Source of the DNA: Rubrobacter_D sp963840835
GTDB taxonomy: Bacteria > Actinomycetota > Rubrobacteria > Rubrobacterales > Rubrobacteraceae
DNA length: 64,000 nt
Direction: 5' to 3'
NCBI GenBank assembly: GCA_963840835.1
Contig: CAWJAM010000014.1
Location: 62,001 to 126,000 of the forward strand
The notes beneath the pieces were generated by a model. The model ran no database searches and had not been told where the DNA came from. It saw only the letters and a list, made by a program, of their open reading frames with translations. Positions 26,310 to 35,021 of the stretch are shown piece by piece. The first letter of the stretch is position 1; every line of letters starts with the position of its first letter. The translations under genes and the position numbers were made by a program.

Positions 26310-26852
26310 GTGATACTCTTACGTCTCCTTGGAATAGGGGCCGCCTACGGCGCCGGCTTCATGTTCATCAAGTCGCTCTTCCCCGAGCCTTTCGTGCTCC
26401 TGATCCTGCAGGGAGGACAGAGCAGCGAGGGCGACCTGACCACTCTCGCCCTCGTTTACATGGGCGTAGGCTTGCTCGCTGGGCTCATCGCGGCCCCCAT
26501 ATTCGGCGGCGCCTTGCTCCCGGGGCGCGGCCGCAGGGAAGGCCCCGGCCCACGCCTCATCCTCAGCCTCGCCCTGGCGCTGCTGACGGGTCTCATCTCG
26601 GGCGTCCTCACCCTGATCATCTACGCCACGGGCATCCTCCCGCCCGGCGGCGTCCTCGATCCACTGCGCCTCATAACAAACGCCAACCACCCGACCGGGG
26701 TACCGCTCCTCGTCGCCTGGAGCATCGCCAGAGACCTCCTGCCCGCCGGCCTGACCGGCCTCTTCCTCTCGCCCCTGATCGGAGGCGCGCTCCAGCGCCT
26801 CTACGCCCCACAGAGACCACCGGAACAGAAGGGCTACTCCTGGGAGGAGTAG
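26310..26852 (+). CDS. Hypothetical four-helix membrane protein
   Basis: A 180-residue protein with about four membrane segments (residues ~5-30, 48-70, 80-112 and 135-165) and a short polar tail. I recognise no family. It is a single gene; its stop codon lies inside the terminator hairpin. The GTG start is not supported by a strong ribosome binding site. Confidence 0.65.
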   Translation: MILLRLLGIGAAYGAGFMFIKSLFPEPFVLLILQGGQSSEGDLTTLALVYMGVGLLAGLIAAPIFGGALLPGRGRREGPGPRLILSLALALLTGLISGVLTLIIYATGILPPGGVLDPLRLITNANHPTGVPLLVAWSIARDLLPAGLTGLFLSPLIGGALQRLYAPQRPPEQKGYSWEE

Positions 26853-26859
26853 CCCTTCT
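26827..26859 (+). terminator. 14-bp hairpin overlapping the stop codon
   Basis: AGAAGGGCTACTCC (26827-26840) and GGAGTAGCCCTTCT (26846-26859) pair perfectly around TGGGA, and the gene's TAG is within the 3' arm. Confidence 0.6.
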
Positions 26860-27140
26860 GCACGCTTCGGCCTGCGGCCTTCGCTTGTCAGCACGCTACG
26901 CCCTTCGGCCTCGCTTTCGGCTTTTTTGTTCCGAGCCTCGCTCTGCTGCGTGCAACGAACCGTTGCCTGAGGTAGTAGGGACAACGCTCGCGGCGACGCC
27001 CCAAGACGACTTAGCTGACAAGGCGCCGACCGGAGGGAGGCGCCGGGCTGACAAGCGAGGGCGTTAGCCCGAGCGTGCCGACAAGCGGAGCCCGAAGGGC
27101 GTAGCGTGCTGACAAGCGAAGGCCGCAGGCCGAAGCGTGC
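26860..27140. repeat. Hairpin-array repeat element, copy A, with 49-bp terminal inverted repeats
   Basis: This 281-bp element starts and ends with exact inverse 49-bp arms (26860-26908 and 27092-27140). Inside each arm are small hairpins joined by the linker CGCTTGTCAGCACGC. The core around 26995-27060 includes GACGCCCCAAGACGACTT and GGCGCCGACCGGAGGGAGGC, and is nearly identical to the core of the copy at 51302-51629. It has no transposase. It lies exactly between two convergent genes. Confidence 0.9.
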
Positions 27141-27389
27141 TCATATGATGCTCACTAGTGAGGAGACTTTGCATTCGGCTAGGGTGTAATCGTCGCGCCT
27201 GGTCGTGGGGCGGACCATGTATTCGATGCAGTTGCTGCGGCAGTCCACTTTGCCACAGGGGATCTCGACCGTGCCGAGGTCTTCGACGATGCGCACTACG
27301 GGGTCGAGGTCGTCGCCGGGCGTCGCTTCCACTCGACGCACGTACTCTCCCTCTTCGAAGTGTTCCCGCCCGTAGCGAAAGACCGTCAT
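27141..27389 (-). CDS. Small cysteine-containing hypothetical protein
   Basis: An 82-residue protein with CGKVDCRSNC and a later single cysteine (AECK), which could bind a metal or form disulfides. It is otherwise acidic and probably cytoplasmic. ATG 27389 is preferred over an upstream extension to 27422. Its stop codon abuts the repeat element. Confidence 0.55.
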   Translation of the reverse strand: MTVFRYGREHFEEGEYVRRVEATPGDDLDPVVRIVEDLGTVEIPCGKVDCRSNCIEYMVRPTTRRDDYTLAECKVSSLVSII

Positions 27390-27521
27390 GCGCGGATTGT
27401 ACACTGGCTTGACCCGGATCACATCGGGCCGCGCAAGGCTTCGACCGCGGAGATCATGGCTAAGACACGGCTTTTTGCGGGGCTTGCTTTATGATTGTCC
27501 GTGGAGGCGAGTGGTACAGGT

Positions 27522-29003
27522 ATGCAGGAGGAGAAACTGGGGCGGAAGTTAACGCGAGGGGAGTTCTTGAAGGTTTCGGCCGCCGGGGCGGCGGGGGTGT
27601 CGTTGCTCGCCGGGTGCGGGCGCAGGGACGCGCTCCCCGACCTTCCCAACGATGCTCCGGCGACGAACGTGGTACTCGTCATCATGGACAGCTTGAGGAA
27701 GGATCACGTCGGCGCCTACGGTAACGATTGGATCGAGACCCCAAACCTCGACGCCGTCGCCAGGGAGAGCCTGCGCTTCAGTAGGGCTTACCCCGAGTCT
27801 GCGCCGACCATCTGCGCGAGGAGGGCCATCCACACGGGCCTTAGGACCTGGCCTTTCGAGGACTGGCTGCGTTACAAGGGCATAAACGTCGGCCTGCAGG
27901 GCTGGCAGCCGGTCCCGAACGACCAGACGACCCTCGCTGAGACTTTGCAGAAAGCGGGCTACGAGACGATGCTCGTCACGGACAACCTGCAACAGTACGA
28001 CGCCTCCATGAATTTTCAGCGCGGCTTCGACGCCTACGACTTTATCCGCGGCCAGACCACGGATACCTACAGGCCGCTCTGGACAGCTCCTCCCGAGAAG
28101 GTTCGGCAGGCCCTGATCGAGGAAGCCGCCTTGGGAACGGGAGGAATAACGTACTTCCAACAATACTTCGCCAATACGGCGAATCGCAGGTCTGAGGAGG
28201 ACTGGTTTGCCCCACAGGTCTTTACGCTTGCCTCCGAGTACCTCGAGAGCACCAGGTCCGACCGACCGTTCTTCCTGACCGTGGACTGCTACGATCCCCA
28301 CGCTCCCTGGGACCCTCCCGAGAGGTACGCGAACATGTACGGTGATGCTTACGACGGCCCCGAGCCCTTTGCGCCGATCGACGGGGGCAGCGAATACCTG
28401 ACCGAGAGGCAGCTCGGGCGGATGGGCGCCCTCTACTCCGGGGAGGTGACGATGACGGACCGCTGGCTCGGCCGCTTCCTCGACAAGATGGAGGAGCTGA
28501 ACCTGTTCGAGAACACACTCCTCATCGCCATCTCCGACCACGGCATCGCCTTTGGAGAGCACGGCATCGTCGGTAAGATGCCCTCATCCCTATGGCCCGA
28601 GGTCACGGACATCGTCTTCTTCGTTCGCCACCCAGAGGGCAAAGGCGCCGGGAAGACCAGCGACTACTATGCCTCCACCCACGACGTTGCCCCGACTATC
28701 CTCGGCTTCCTTGGCGTAGACCCCCAGCAGGAGCTCGACGGCCAGGACCTCACGGTGTTGCTGGAGGACGAAGAGCCTGCGGCGAGGCCGCACTTCACGC
28801 TCGGGTACCATGACCACGTCTTCACCCGCGACGAGAGATACGCCATGATGGGCCGTAACGACGGAACCGAGGCAAGGCTCTACGACCTGAGGGCTGACCC
28901 AGGCATGCACAAGGACATCGCCGGAGGCAACAAGGACGTCGTGAAGCGCATGTTCGACGACTATGTCCTCGGGGATGCCGGAGGGCCCTTGCCCACCTAC
29001 TAA
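27522..29003 (+). CDS. Sulfatase-like hydrolase, exported lipoprotein
   Basis: An alkaline-phosphatase-superfamily enzyme of ~493 residues. The N-terminus (KLTRGEFLKVSAAGAAGVSLLAGC) looks like a degenerate twin-arginine lipoprotein signal in which the second Arg is Gly. Metal-site motifs VIMDSLRKDHVGAYG and ISDHGIAFGEHG are present. The formylglycine position reads APTICARRAIHTG, so Cys and the later Arg are kept but the usual Pro of CxPxR is missing. It may still be a sulfatase, or a phosphatase or phosphotransferase of the same fold. Confidence 0.8.
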   Translation: MQEEKLGRKLTRGEFLKVSAAGAAGVSLLAGCGRRDALPDLPNDAPATNVVLVIMDSLRKDHVGAYGNDWIETPNLDAVARESLRFSRAYPESAPTICARRAIHTGLRTWPFEDWLRYKGINVGLQGWQPVPNDQTTLAETLQKAGYETMLVTDNLQQYDASMNFQRGFDAYDFIRGQTTDTYRPLWTAPPEKVRQALIEEAALGTGGITYFQQYFANTANRRSEEDWFAPQVFTLASEYLESTRSDRPFFLTVDCYDPHAPWDPPERYANMYGDAYDGPEPFAPIDGGSEYLTERQLGRMGALYSGEVTMTDRWLGRFLDKMEELNLFENTLLIAISDHGIAFGEHGIVGKMPSSLWPEVTDIVFFVRHPEGKGAGKTSDYYASTHDVAPTILGFLGVDPQQELDGQDLTVLLEDEEPAARPHFTLGYHDHVFTRDERYAMMGRNDGTEARLYDLRADPGMHKDIAGGNKDVVKRMFDDYVLGDAGGPLPTY

Positions 29004-29043
29004 CCCGCAGATCCCAGAAAGTTACTTACCAGAGGAGTTGCCC

Positions 29044-29907
29044 GTGAACCTAACCTTCTACATCGTGGATGTCTTCGCCGAGGAGAAGTACGCGGGCAAC
29101 CAGCTCGCCGTAATCCGCGGCGGTGCGGGGTTGCCCGACGAGACGCTTCAGAAGATAACCCTGGAGATGAACTACTCAGAGACCGCGTTCGTGCTTGCGG
29201 ACGAGGAGAGCGACGGCGGTTACGACGTCCGTATCTTCACGCCTGGCGGGGAGGTGCCCTTCGCCGGCCATCCCACCCTGGGTACGGCGTCCGTGATCCG
29301 GCACGAGATCCTGGCCCAGCCCGTCGATCTAGTAACCCTCAACCTGAAGGTGGGCAAGATCCCCGTGACCTTCGGCGATGTGCTCTGGATGCGCCAGCTC
29401 CCGCCCACCTTCGACGCAACCCTCGACCACGCCCTCATCGCCGGGGCCCTCAACCTCGACACATCTGACCTGGACGACCGCTTCCCCGTACAGGAGGTAT
29501 CCACCGGGCTTCCGGCCCTCATCGTACCGCTGAGAGACCTGGACGCCCTTCGGCGGTGCAGGGTCGATCGGGAACGCTACGCGGAGGTGGCCGGCCCCGG
29601 AAAGAACCTGTACGTCTTCTGCCCGGAGCCGCACGAGAATGGACCAGGCGACCTCTCCGCCCGCATGTTCGCGGACGACCTCGGCGTCCCCGAAGACCCC
29701 GCGACCGGCAGCGCCGCAGGCTGCCTGGCAGGATACCTGGTGGAACACCGCTACTTCGGTACAGGCTCCGTAGACGTGAGGGTCGAGCAGGGGTATGAGA
29801 TGAATCGTCCCTCGCTCCTGTACCTGCGGGCGGAAAGGGAAGGCGACGAGATGATGGTCCACGTCGGGGGCAAGGTGCAGATGGTGGCAAAGGGAGAGTT
29901 GATCTAA
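29044..29907 (+). CDS. PhzF family isomerase/epimerase
   Basis: A 287-residue protein of the PhzF fold (two diaminopimelate-epimerase-like lobes). YIVDVFAEEKYAGNQLAV holds the family N-terminus, MNYSETAFV the catalytic glutamate, and EDPATGSAAG the substrate loop. GTG 29044 follows GAGGAG by about seven bases. The substrate is unknown; no phenazine genes are nearby. Confidence 0.88.
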   Translation: MNLTFYIVDVFAEEKYAGNQLAVIRGGAGLPDETLQKITLEMNYSETAFVLADEESDGGYDVRIFTPGGEVPFAGHPTLGTASVIRHEILAQPVDLVTLNLKVGKIPVTFGDVLWMRQLPPTFDATLDHALIAGALNLDTSDLDDRFPVQEVSTGLPALIVPLRDLDALRRCRVDRERYAEVAGPGKNLYVFCPEPHENGPGDLSARMFADDLGVPEDPATGSAAGCLAGYLVEHRYFGTGSVDVRVEQGYEMNRPSLLYLRAEREGDEMMVHVGGKVQMVAKGELI

Positions 29908-30000
29908 TGGAGAAAGTAACAGCCCAATAACATCTCGATAACAGATCACTCAGACGCCTCGGGAGACCCTTTAATCACCCGTTTCGCCGTGGTAGTGTCG

Positions 30001-30023
30001 CTTATATGCAGAGAGCATATAAG
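30001..30023. promoter_or_regulatory. Palindrome in front of FUSC gene
   Basis: CTTATATGC-AGAGA-GCATATAAG is a perfect 9-bp inverted repeat ending 17 bases before AGGAGGTG. It is a candidate operator, or a leader hairpin if transcribed. No adjacent regulator gene is present. Confidence 0.4.
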
Positions 30024-30055
30024 TACCGAGAGGCCTGCGAAGGAGGTGTTTGGTT

Positions 30056-31210
30056 GTGAACCTGGGCGTATTGACATGGGTCGTGCCTGATGGCGGGTTC
30101 GGGGTGTTGTGGCGCCGGTTCGGGGAGGCATTCGGCCGGTTGGGGACCGGGGTTTGGCCCATCTTGCAGACGGCGGTGGCGGCGAGTCTGGCCTGGTTTC
30201 TGGCTTCCGCGGTGCTCGGTCACGGCCAGCCGTTCTTCGCGGCCATAGCCGCCGTCATCTCCACGGGCGTCGTCGTTGGACGGGAGGGCCGTCGGGCCGT
30301 CGAGCTCGTGTTTGGGGTGGCGTGCGGGCTTGCGGTCGCGGATTTTCTCGTGGTGCTCATCGGGACGGGGACGGTTCAGATCGGGGTCGTCGTCGCGCTG
30401 GCGATGGCGGTAGCGTGGCTTCTGGGCGGCGGGCCTGCGCTCGTCACCGAGGCTGGCGTGACGGCGCTCTTCACGGTCATGCTCGACCCCTCGACCTCCG
30501 GCTGGTCGCCGGAGCGCTTTGTGGACGCGCTCCTCGGCGCGGGTGTGGCGCTCGGGGTGCGGGCCGTCTTCCCCAGCAACCCGAGGCACATCGTCGAGCG
30601 GGCGGCGCACCCGATCTTCGACGACCTCGTCGAGGCCCTCGAGGAGACGGCCGCCGCGCTGTGTGCCGGCAACCTCGATATGGCCGAGCATGCCCTGCAG
30701 AAGGCGCGCGAGACGGACGGAAGCATGGACGCCTTCAGGGAGGCGCTCGGCGCGGGCTACGATACCGCGAGGCTCTCCCCGCCGCGCAGGCGATCGCTCG
30801 GGCAGCTCGGGCTCTACGCTACGGCTGCCGACCAGTTGGACCTCGCGGTACGCAACGTGAGGGTCCTCGCCCGCGCCGTCGCGACAACGGTGCGCGAGGG
30901 TGAGGCCGTGCCTGAGGCGCTCGCCGAGTCCATCCTCGACCTCGCGCGCGCCGTCGAGACGCTCTCGTCCTACATCGAGGAGCCCGAGCATCCCGTGGAG
31001 ACCCGCAGGTTCGCCCTGGAGGCCGCGGGAGGGGCGACCGCCGTTCTCGAGGAGCGCAACGATCTCAGGACAAGCATGCTGGTGGGCCAGGTCAGGTCGA
31101 CGGCCGTGGACCTCCTGCGCGCCTCTGGCATGGAGTCTTCGGAGGCCCTCGAAGCGCTCCACGAGAGCGCCAACCGCACGGCCAGGGAGCCCACGGACCC
31201 GACCGTTTGA
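30056..31210 (+). CDS. FUSC/aromatic acid exporter family membrane protein
   Basis: A 384-residue protein with about six N-terminal membrane segments (WFLASAVLGHGQPFFAAIAA, then VVVGREGRRAVE). A long cytoplasmic helical domain from residue ~185 follows, as in the FUSC/ArAE family of efflux pumps. GTG 30056 is nine bases after AGGAGG. The cargo is unknown. Confidence 0.8.
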   Translation: MNLGVLTWVVPDGGFGVLWRRFGEAFGRLGTGVWPILQTAVAASLAWFLASAVLGHGQPFFAAIAAVISTGVVVGREGRRAVELVFGVACGLAVADFLVVLIGTGTVQIGVVVALAMAVAWLLGGGPALVTEAGVTALFTVMLDPSTSGWSPERFVDALLGAGVALGVRAVFPSNPRHIVERAAHPIFDDLVEALEETAAALCAGNLDMAEHALQKARETDGSMDAFREALGAGYDTARLSPPRRRSLGQLGLYATAADQLDLAVRNVRVLARAVATTVREGEAVPEALAESILDLARAVETLSSYIEEPEHPVETRRFALEAAGGATAVLEERNDLRTSMLVGQVRSTAVDLLRASGMESSEALEALHESANRTAREPTDPTV

Positions 31211-31270
31211 ACAACGCTTTCGACTCCGAGGCGGCTTGAGACACGCCACGTGGCGTGCTAGCTTTCCCCC

Positions 31271-32059
31271 GTGTCCAATACTCCCCCGGCGAGAGACCTG
31301 CGTGGCCGTATTGCGCTCGTGACCGGGGTGGGTAGGAAGAGGGGAATTGGGTCGGCGGTCTGCCGGGCGCTCGCCTCCCGCGGCGCCGGTGTCGTCTTTT
31401 CCTACTGGGGGGCTTACGACCACGAGATGTCCCTGGCGTCGGACGAGCCTGGGACGCTGCTTGGAGAGTTGCGTGCCCTGGGTGTCGGGGCCGAGGGGAT
31501 GGAGATAGATCTCTCCCTGCCCGATTCGGCGCGGTTCTTTCTCGACGCTGCGGAGGAGAGGCTTGGGAGGCCTTCCATCCTCGTCAACACCGCCGCCTAC
31601 TCCACCCGAGTCGGCTTCGAGACTCTCGAAGCCGAGGATCTCGATGCCCACTATGCCGTCAACGTGCGGGCGATGGCACTCTTGAGTGTGGACTTCGCGC
31701 GGAGGTATCCCGGCGGGCCAGGGGGTAGAATCGTCAACTTCAGCTCGGGGCAATCGCTCGGGCCGATGCCGGGCGAGCTCGCCTACGTAGCGACCAAGGG
31801 CGCCATCGAGGCCTTCACCAGGACGCTTGCCGTAGAGGTCGGGCACAAGGGTATCACCGTGAATGCCGTCAACCCCGGTCCTACCGATACGGGTTGGATC
31901 TCCGAGGATTTAGAGCAGGAACTCCTGCCGAAGTTCCCCCTGGGACGCCTCGGGCAACCAGAGGACGCGGCGAGGCTCGTGGCATTCCTGGCCTCCGATG
32001 AGGCCGCCTGGATCACGGGCCAGACGATCCACTCCGAGGGCGGCTTTTTCCGTTCTTGA
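31271..32059 (+). CDS. Short-chain dehydrogenase/reductase
   Basis: A 262-residue SDR with VTGVGRKRGIG, a layout typical of the 3-oxoacyl-reductase-like group with an extended cofactor loop. VNTAA replaces the usual NNAG. YVATKGAIEAF carries the catalytic Tyr and Lys, and the C-terminus ends TIHSEGG. The substrate is unknown. It stands downstream of the FUSC gene without a clear ribosome binding site. Confidence 0.8.
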   Translation: MSNTPPARDLRGRIALVTGVGRKRGIGSAVCRALASRGAGVVFSYWGAYDHEMSLASDEPGTLLGELRALGVGAEGMEIDLSLPDSARFFLDAAEERLGRPSILVNTAAYSTRVGFETLEAEDLDAHYAVNVRAMALLSVDFARRYPGGPGGRIVNFSSGQSLGPMPGELAYVATKGAIEAFTRTLAVEVGHKGITVNAVNPGPTDTGWISEDLEQELLPKFPLGRLGQPEDAARLVAFLASDEAAWITGQTIHSEGGFFRS

Positions 32060-32099
32060 GCAGCATGTTCGACCTCTTTGGGTTACCATCACGTCTCCC

Positions 32100-32507
32100 A
32101 TGAAGATGCCCAGAAAGTTCCCCAAGCTCTTCCGCGAACCGCCCAAGACGCTGTTCGACGACACGAAGCACGAAGCTTTCGAGGCGCCCATCAAGGGACC
32201 ATTGTTCTCGAACTCCCTGTTCTACGCGCTCCTGGCCCTCTTCGGCGTCTCCCTCATGCTGACCGCTGATTGGTTCGGGCTGCTCCTCCTCAACTCGGAA
32301 GGCGTGTTTAGGAGGATCGGACCCCTCAACGCCGTGCGCGTGACCGCCGTCTTGATGACTGGAATCGCCATCCCCTCGGCCCTCCTCATGTTCCACTACA
32401 GGTGCCTCTACTCCTATATCTCAGACGAGAACGTCTTCTTCGCCATCACCTTCTCGATCTCCTTCCTCCTCGGGTCCCCATGCATCCTTGCGGGAATATT
32501 CGGATGA
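32100..32507 (+). CDS. Hypothetical membrane protein
   Basis: A 135-residue protein with a basic N-terminus and three membrane segments (residues ~38-60, 75-98 and 108-132). No family is recognised. It may be co-transcribed with the SDR 40 bases upstream. Confidence 0.6.
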   Translation: MKMPRKFPKLFREPPKTLFDDTKHEAFEAPIKGPLFSNSLFYALLALFGVSLMLTADWFGLLLLNSEGVFRRIGPLNAVRVTAVLMTGIAIPSALLMFHYRCLYSYISDENVFFAITFSISFLLGSPCILAGIFG

Positions 32508-32511
32508 ATAG

Positions 32512-32654
32512 GTTTCAGGCATCAGGTATCAGCAACGTGGAGGTAGCGACTGCCCGGCGGAACCGCTACCATCCTCCAGATGAAACCTCGCTCTAACGGG
32601 AAGAGTAACGCCACCCAGCGAGAAGCTGACGGCTGATACCTGATGCCTGAAACC
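32512..32654. repeat. Perfect 23-bp inverted repeat flanking 97 bp
   Basis: The arms at 32512-32534 (GGTTTCAGGCATCAGG start) and 32632-32654 (ending TGATGCCTGAAACC) are exact inverse copies. The right arm supplies the start codon and first residues (MPET) of the following gene. Confidence 0.85.
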
Positions 32655-34043
32655 TCTCTTGAATTCGAGCGCGGTTTGTCTTCTCCCAACGAGGTTTTCG
32701 GCTCGAATGGCGAGCCCTTTTCACATTACCGGCCAGTGCTGGAGGAGATGGGGCGGATGGGGCCGGGGGAGTGGAGGCGGAGGACCGCTGGGGCACGCGG
32801 GTGGCTTCTGGAGAAGCAGCGGGAGTTGGGCATGGTTCCCGACGATGGCATTCACCCTACCGACTACGTTCCGCGCATCGTGCAGGCTGCGGACTGGGCC
32901 GTTCTGGAGCGGGGCCTGGCGCAGCGGATGCGCGCGATCAACGAGTGGCTAAGGAGCCTCGAGGCCGGAAAGGACGAGGTCGTCCCAAGGGAGGTCGTCG
33001 AGAGCAGCGCCCTCTTCGACGCTTCTATCCTGACCAGGTTCGGGGACGTTCCCAACCGGCAGATGGGCTTCGACATAGTCGCCGTCGAGCGTTCCGGCGG
33101 GTGGGAATACCTCGTCATCGAAGACAACGCCAAGATGCCCGTCGGCATCGAGCCGATGGCCCTGCTCAGGACGATGACCCCAGGCGTGCTGCCTGAGTCC
33201 TACAAGGCTCTCGGGGTGAGGCCCCTCGACGGGCTGATGGAGGTCTTCGGCGGGGTCGTACGGGGCGTCTCTCCCGAGCCCGACCCGACCGTAGCGATCC
33301 TCTCCACAGGTCCCGACGATCAGTACTACCTCGACCACAAAGTCTTCGCTTCCGAACTAGGTGCGATCCTGGCCGAGCGCCACGAGATCGAGTTAGACCG
33401 CGACGGGAGGCTCATCCACAAGGGGAGCGGTCGCCGGATCGACGTCATCTACGAGCGCATCGAGAGCGGCAGGATCTACGACGATGTAGAGGGCCTGATC
33501 GAAGCCCAGGCCAGAGGCCTGGTCGACGCCGTCTTCGCCCCGAACCTCGGCATCGCCGATGACAAGGGCGTGTACCCCTTCGTCCCCGAGATGATCCGGA
33601 CCTACCTCGGCGAGGAGCCGGCACTCGCGAACGTCGAGACTTACTCCCTCGCCGTCGAGGAGGACAGGCGCTACGTGATGGACCACTTCGAGGAGCTGGT
33701 CATCAAGAGCCGGAGCGGCTGGGGCGGCAAAGACGTCCTCATCGCCCCGCAAGAGTCGAGCGAGGACATCGAGAGGTTCCGCGAGATGGTGGAGGAGAAC
33801 CCGGTCGAGTATGTGGCCCAGGAGACGATAGACTTCTCCACCCACGTCCTCTGCGAGACCGATGAAGACGGCTTCGTCCTGCGCGACGCCCACGCCGACC
33901 TGCGCATCCACGCCCTCGCCCCCGACGCCCAGACGGTCGAGGTCGTACCAGGCGCGATGACCAGGGTGGCAGCACCGGGCAACATGCTCGTCAACGTCTC
34001 GAGCGGGGGCAAGATGAAGGACACCTGGGTGCTGACGCAATAG
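32643..34043 (+). CDS. Circularly permuted ATP-grasp family protein
   Basis: A 466-residue protein of the circularly permuted type 2 ATP-grasp family (DUF404/407 group). FDIVAVERSGGWEYLVIEDN and VIKSRSGWGGKDVLI form the nucleotide-binding region, and DLRIHAL with PGAMTRVA close the domain. Relatives ligate amino acids or peptides in an ATP-dependent manner. The substrate is unknown and there is no alpha-E or transglutaminase partner nearby. The start lies in a repeat and may be a later codon. Confidence 0.8.
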   Translation: MPETSLEFERGLSSPNEVFGSNGEPFSHYRPVLEEMGRMGPGEWRRRTAGARGWLLEKQRELGMVPDDGIHPTDYVPRIVQAADWAVLERGLAQRMRAINEWLRSLEAGKDEVVPREVVESSALFDASILTRFGDVPNRQMGFDIVAVERSGGWEYLVIEDNAKMPVGIEPMALLRTMTPGVLPESYKALGVRPLDGLMEVFGGVVRGVSPEPDPTVAILSTGPDDQYYLDHKVFASELGAILAERHEIELDRDGRLIHKGSGRRIDVIYERIESGRIYDDVEGLIEAQARGLVDAVFAPNLGIADDKGVYPFVPEMIRTYLGEEPALANVETYSLAVEEDRRYVMDHFEELVIKSRSGWGGKDVLIAPQESSEDIERFREMVEENPVEYVAQETIDFSTHVLCETDEDGFVLRDAHADLRIHALAPDAQTVEVVPGAMTRVAAPGNMLVNVSSGGKMKDTWVLTQ

Positions 34044-34121
34044 AGGCGCCCCTGCACGCCGGATCGAAGCCAGCATCCCGGTTCAGCCGCTCGTTGAGCG
34101 AGGCGATTTTCGAGCCTTATC

Positions 34122-34140
34122 GACCGTCCGTCGGACGGTC
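34122..34140. repeat. Near-perfect 19-bp palindrome
   Basis: GACCGTCCG-T-CGGACGGTC lies in the otherwise featureless spacer 34044-34256 after the ATP-grasp gene. It is a possible terminator stem without T-run or an operator. Confidence 0.5.
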
Positions 34141-34256
34141 CTCGGCGCCGTTGCTCGACTCCGCACCCTGCGGCGTTGTTCGGCGGTCTGCCCAACGCCG
34201 TAGGAGATGTTCCGAGTAAGTGTTGGAACCGGGATCGAAGTGCGAGCGCGCCCGCG

Positions 34257-34562
34257 TCAGGTAGGGGGTGCTGGTCCCGCCGTCTTGCGTACCAGTAGCT
34301 CTCGCGCCTGCATCCCTTCGGTGGGGTAGACGCCCTCGACGCCGCCCACCAACTCGATCGTGATGCGCAGCAACCGTCCGACTACCGCCTGGTAGAACCT
34401 GGATCGGCGGACCGCGAGCGGTAACAGGACCTCACCAGTCTCGTATACCAACCCGCCAGTCAGCGCGGCCCCCGCCCGCGCGGTTCGTTCGGGAAGGGAC
34501 GCTAGATACCCCCGTGCAAAATAACGCCTGTATCCCGTACCATCGTCCGTCTTGCTCATCAC
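34257..34562 (-). CDS. Hypothetical protein
   Basis: A 101-residue basic protein with two amphipathic or weakly hydrophobic stretches (TARAGAALTGGLVYETGEVL and QAVVGRLLRITIELVGGVEG). No family is recognised. It is possibly membrane-associated. Confidence 0.5.
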   Translation of the reverse strand: MMSKTDDGTGYRRYFARGYLASLPERTARAGAALTGGLVYETGEVLLPLAVRRSRFYQAVVGRLLRITIELVGGVEGVYPTEGMQARELLVRKTAGPAPPT

Positions 34563-34601
34563 TGGAACGTGGGAAGGACTTACGAGAACCGCACGCGCGA
34601 G

Positions 34602-34895
34602 TCAGGAGAGCCTTTGGAGGATGCCCGACATCTCCTGGCGGTCGTATGCGCGCATCGTCGTCGTCCTGACGTTACCCGAGGCGCAGATCTCGAGGAGGTG
34701 AGCGCTCAGGGTCTCGTCGTCAGGCGACTCGAAAACGGCCACCATGTCGTAAGGCCCCACTGTCCAGTAGGCTTGTTTGAACTCGGCCCCATACTTCTTC
34801 GCGAGTTCGGTGCCCTGGTCGGTCCTCTCCATGGTTTCCTTGACGTTCTTTATCCCCTGCTCGGTCCAGTTCACAAGCACCACGTACGTAGGCAT
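34602..34895 (-). CDS. GYD domain-containing protein
   Basis: A 97-residue ferredoxin-like-fold protein of the GYD family with the naming motif in YWTVGPYDMVAVFESPDDE. ATG 34895 has GAGGAGG six bases upstream. The function of the family is unknown. Confidence 0.85.
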   Translation of the reverse strand: MPTYVVLVNWTEQGIKNVKETMERTDQGTELAKKYGAEFKQAYWTVGPYDMVAVFESPDDETLSAHLLEICASGNVRTTTMRAYDRQEMSGILQRLS

Positions 34896-35021
34896 AATCG
34901 TCCTCCTCATTTTTCGTCGCCGAGCGCTCGAGCTCCCTTATCCGTCTCCATGATGCCAGACGGACAAGCAGGGCGCATCCACCGAGATACGTGGGGGGGC
35001 GACTTGAACCTTGATGCCTCT

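Noticed and set aside
26860..27140. Protein-coding reading of the hairpin-array element
   Set aside because: Both copies give similar translated frames on both strands, but none has a start with a ribosome binding site. The conservation tracks stems rather than codons.
30002..31846. 614-codon open frame on the minus strand
   Set aside because: It is antisense to the FUSC and SDR genes, has low-complexity Arg/His/Glu composition and no domain. It is a by-product of high-GC codon bias.
34122..34140. Palindrome as a rho-independent terminator
   Set aside because: It has no T-run on either side; left as an unassigned palindrome.
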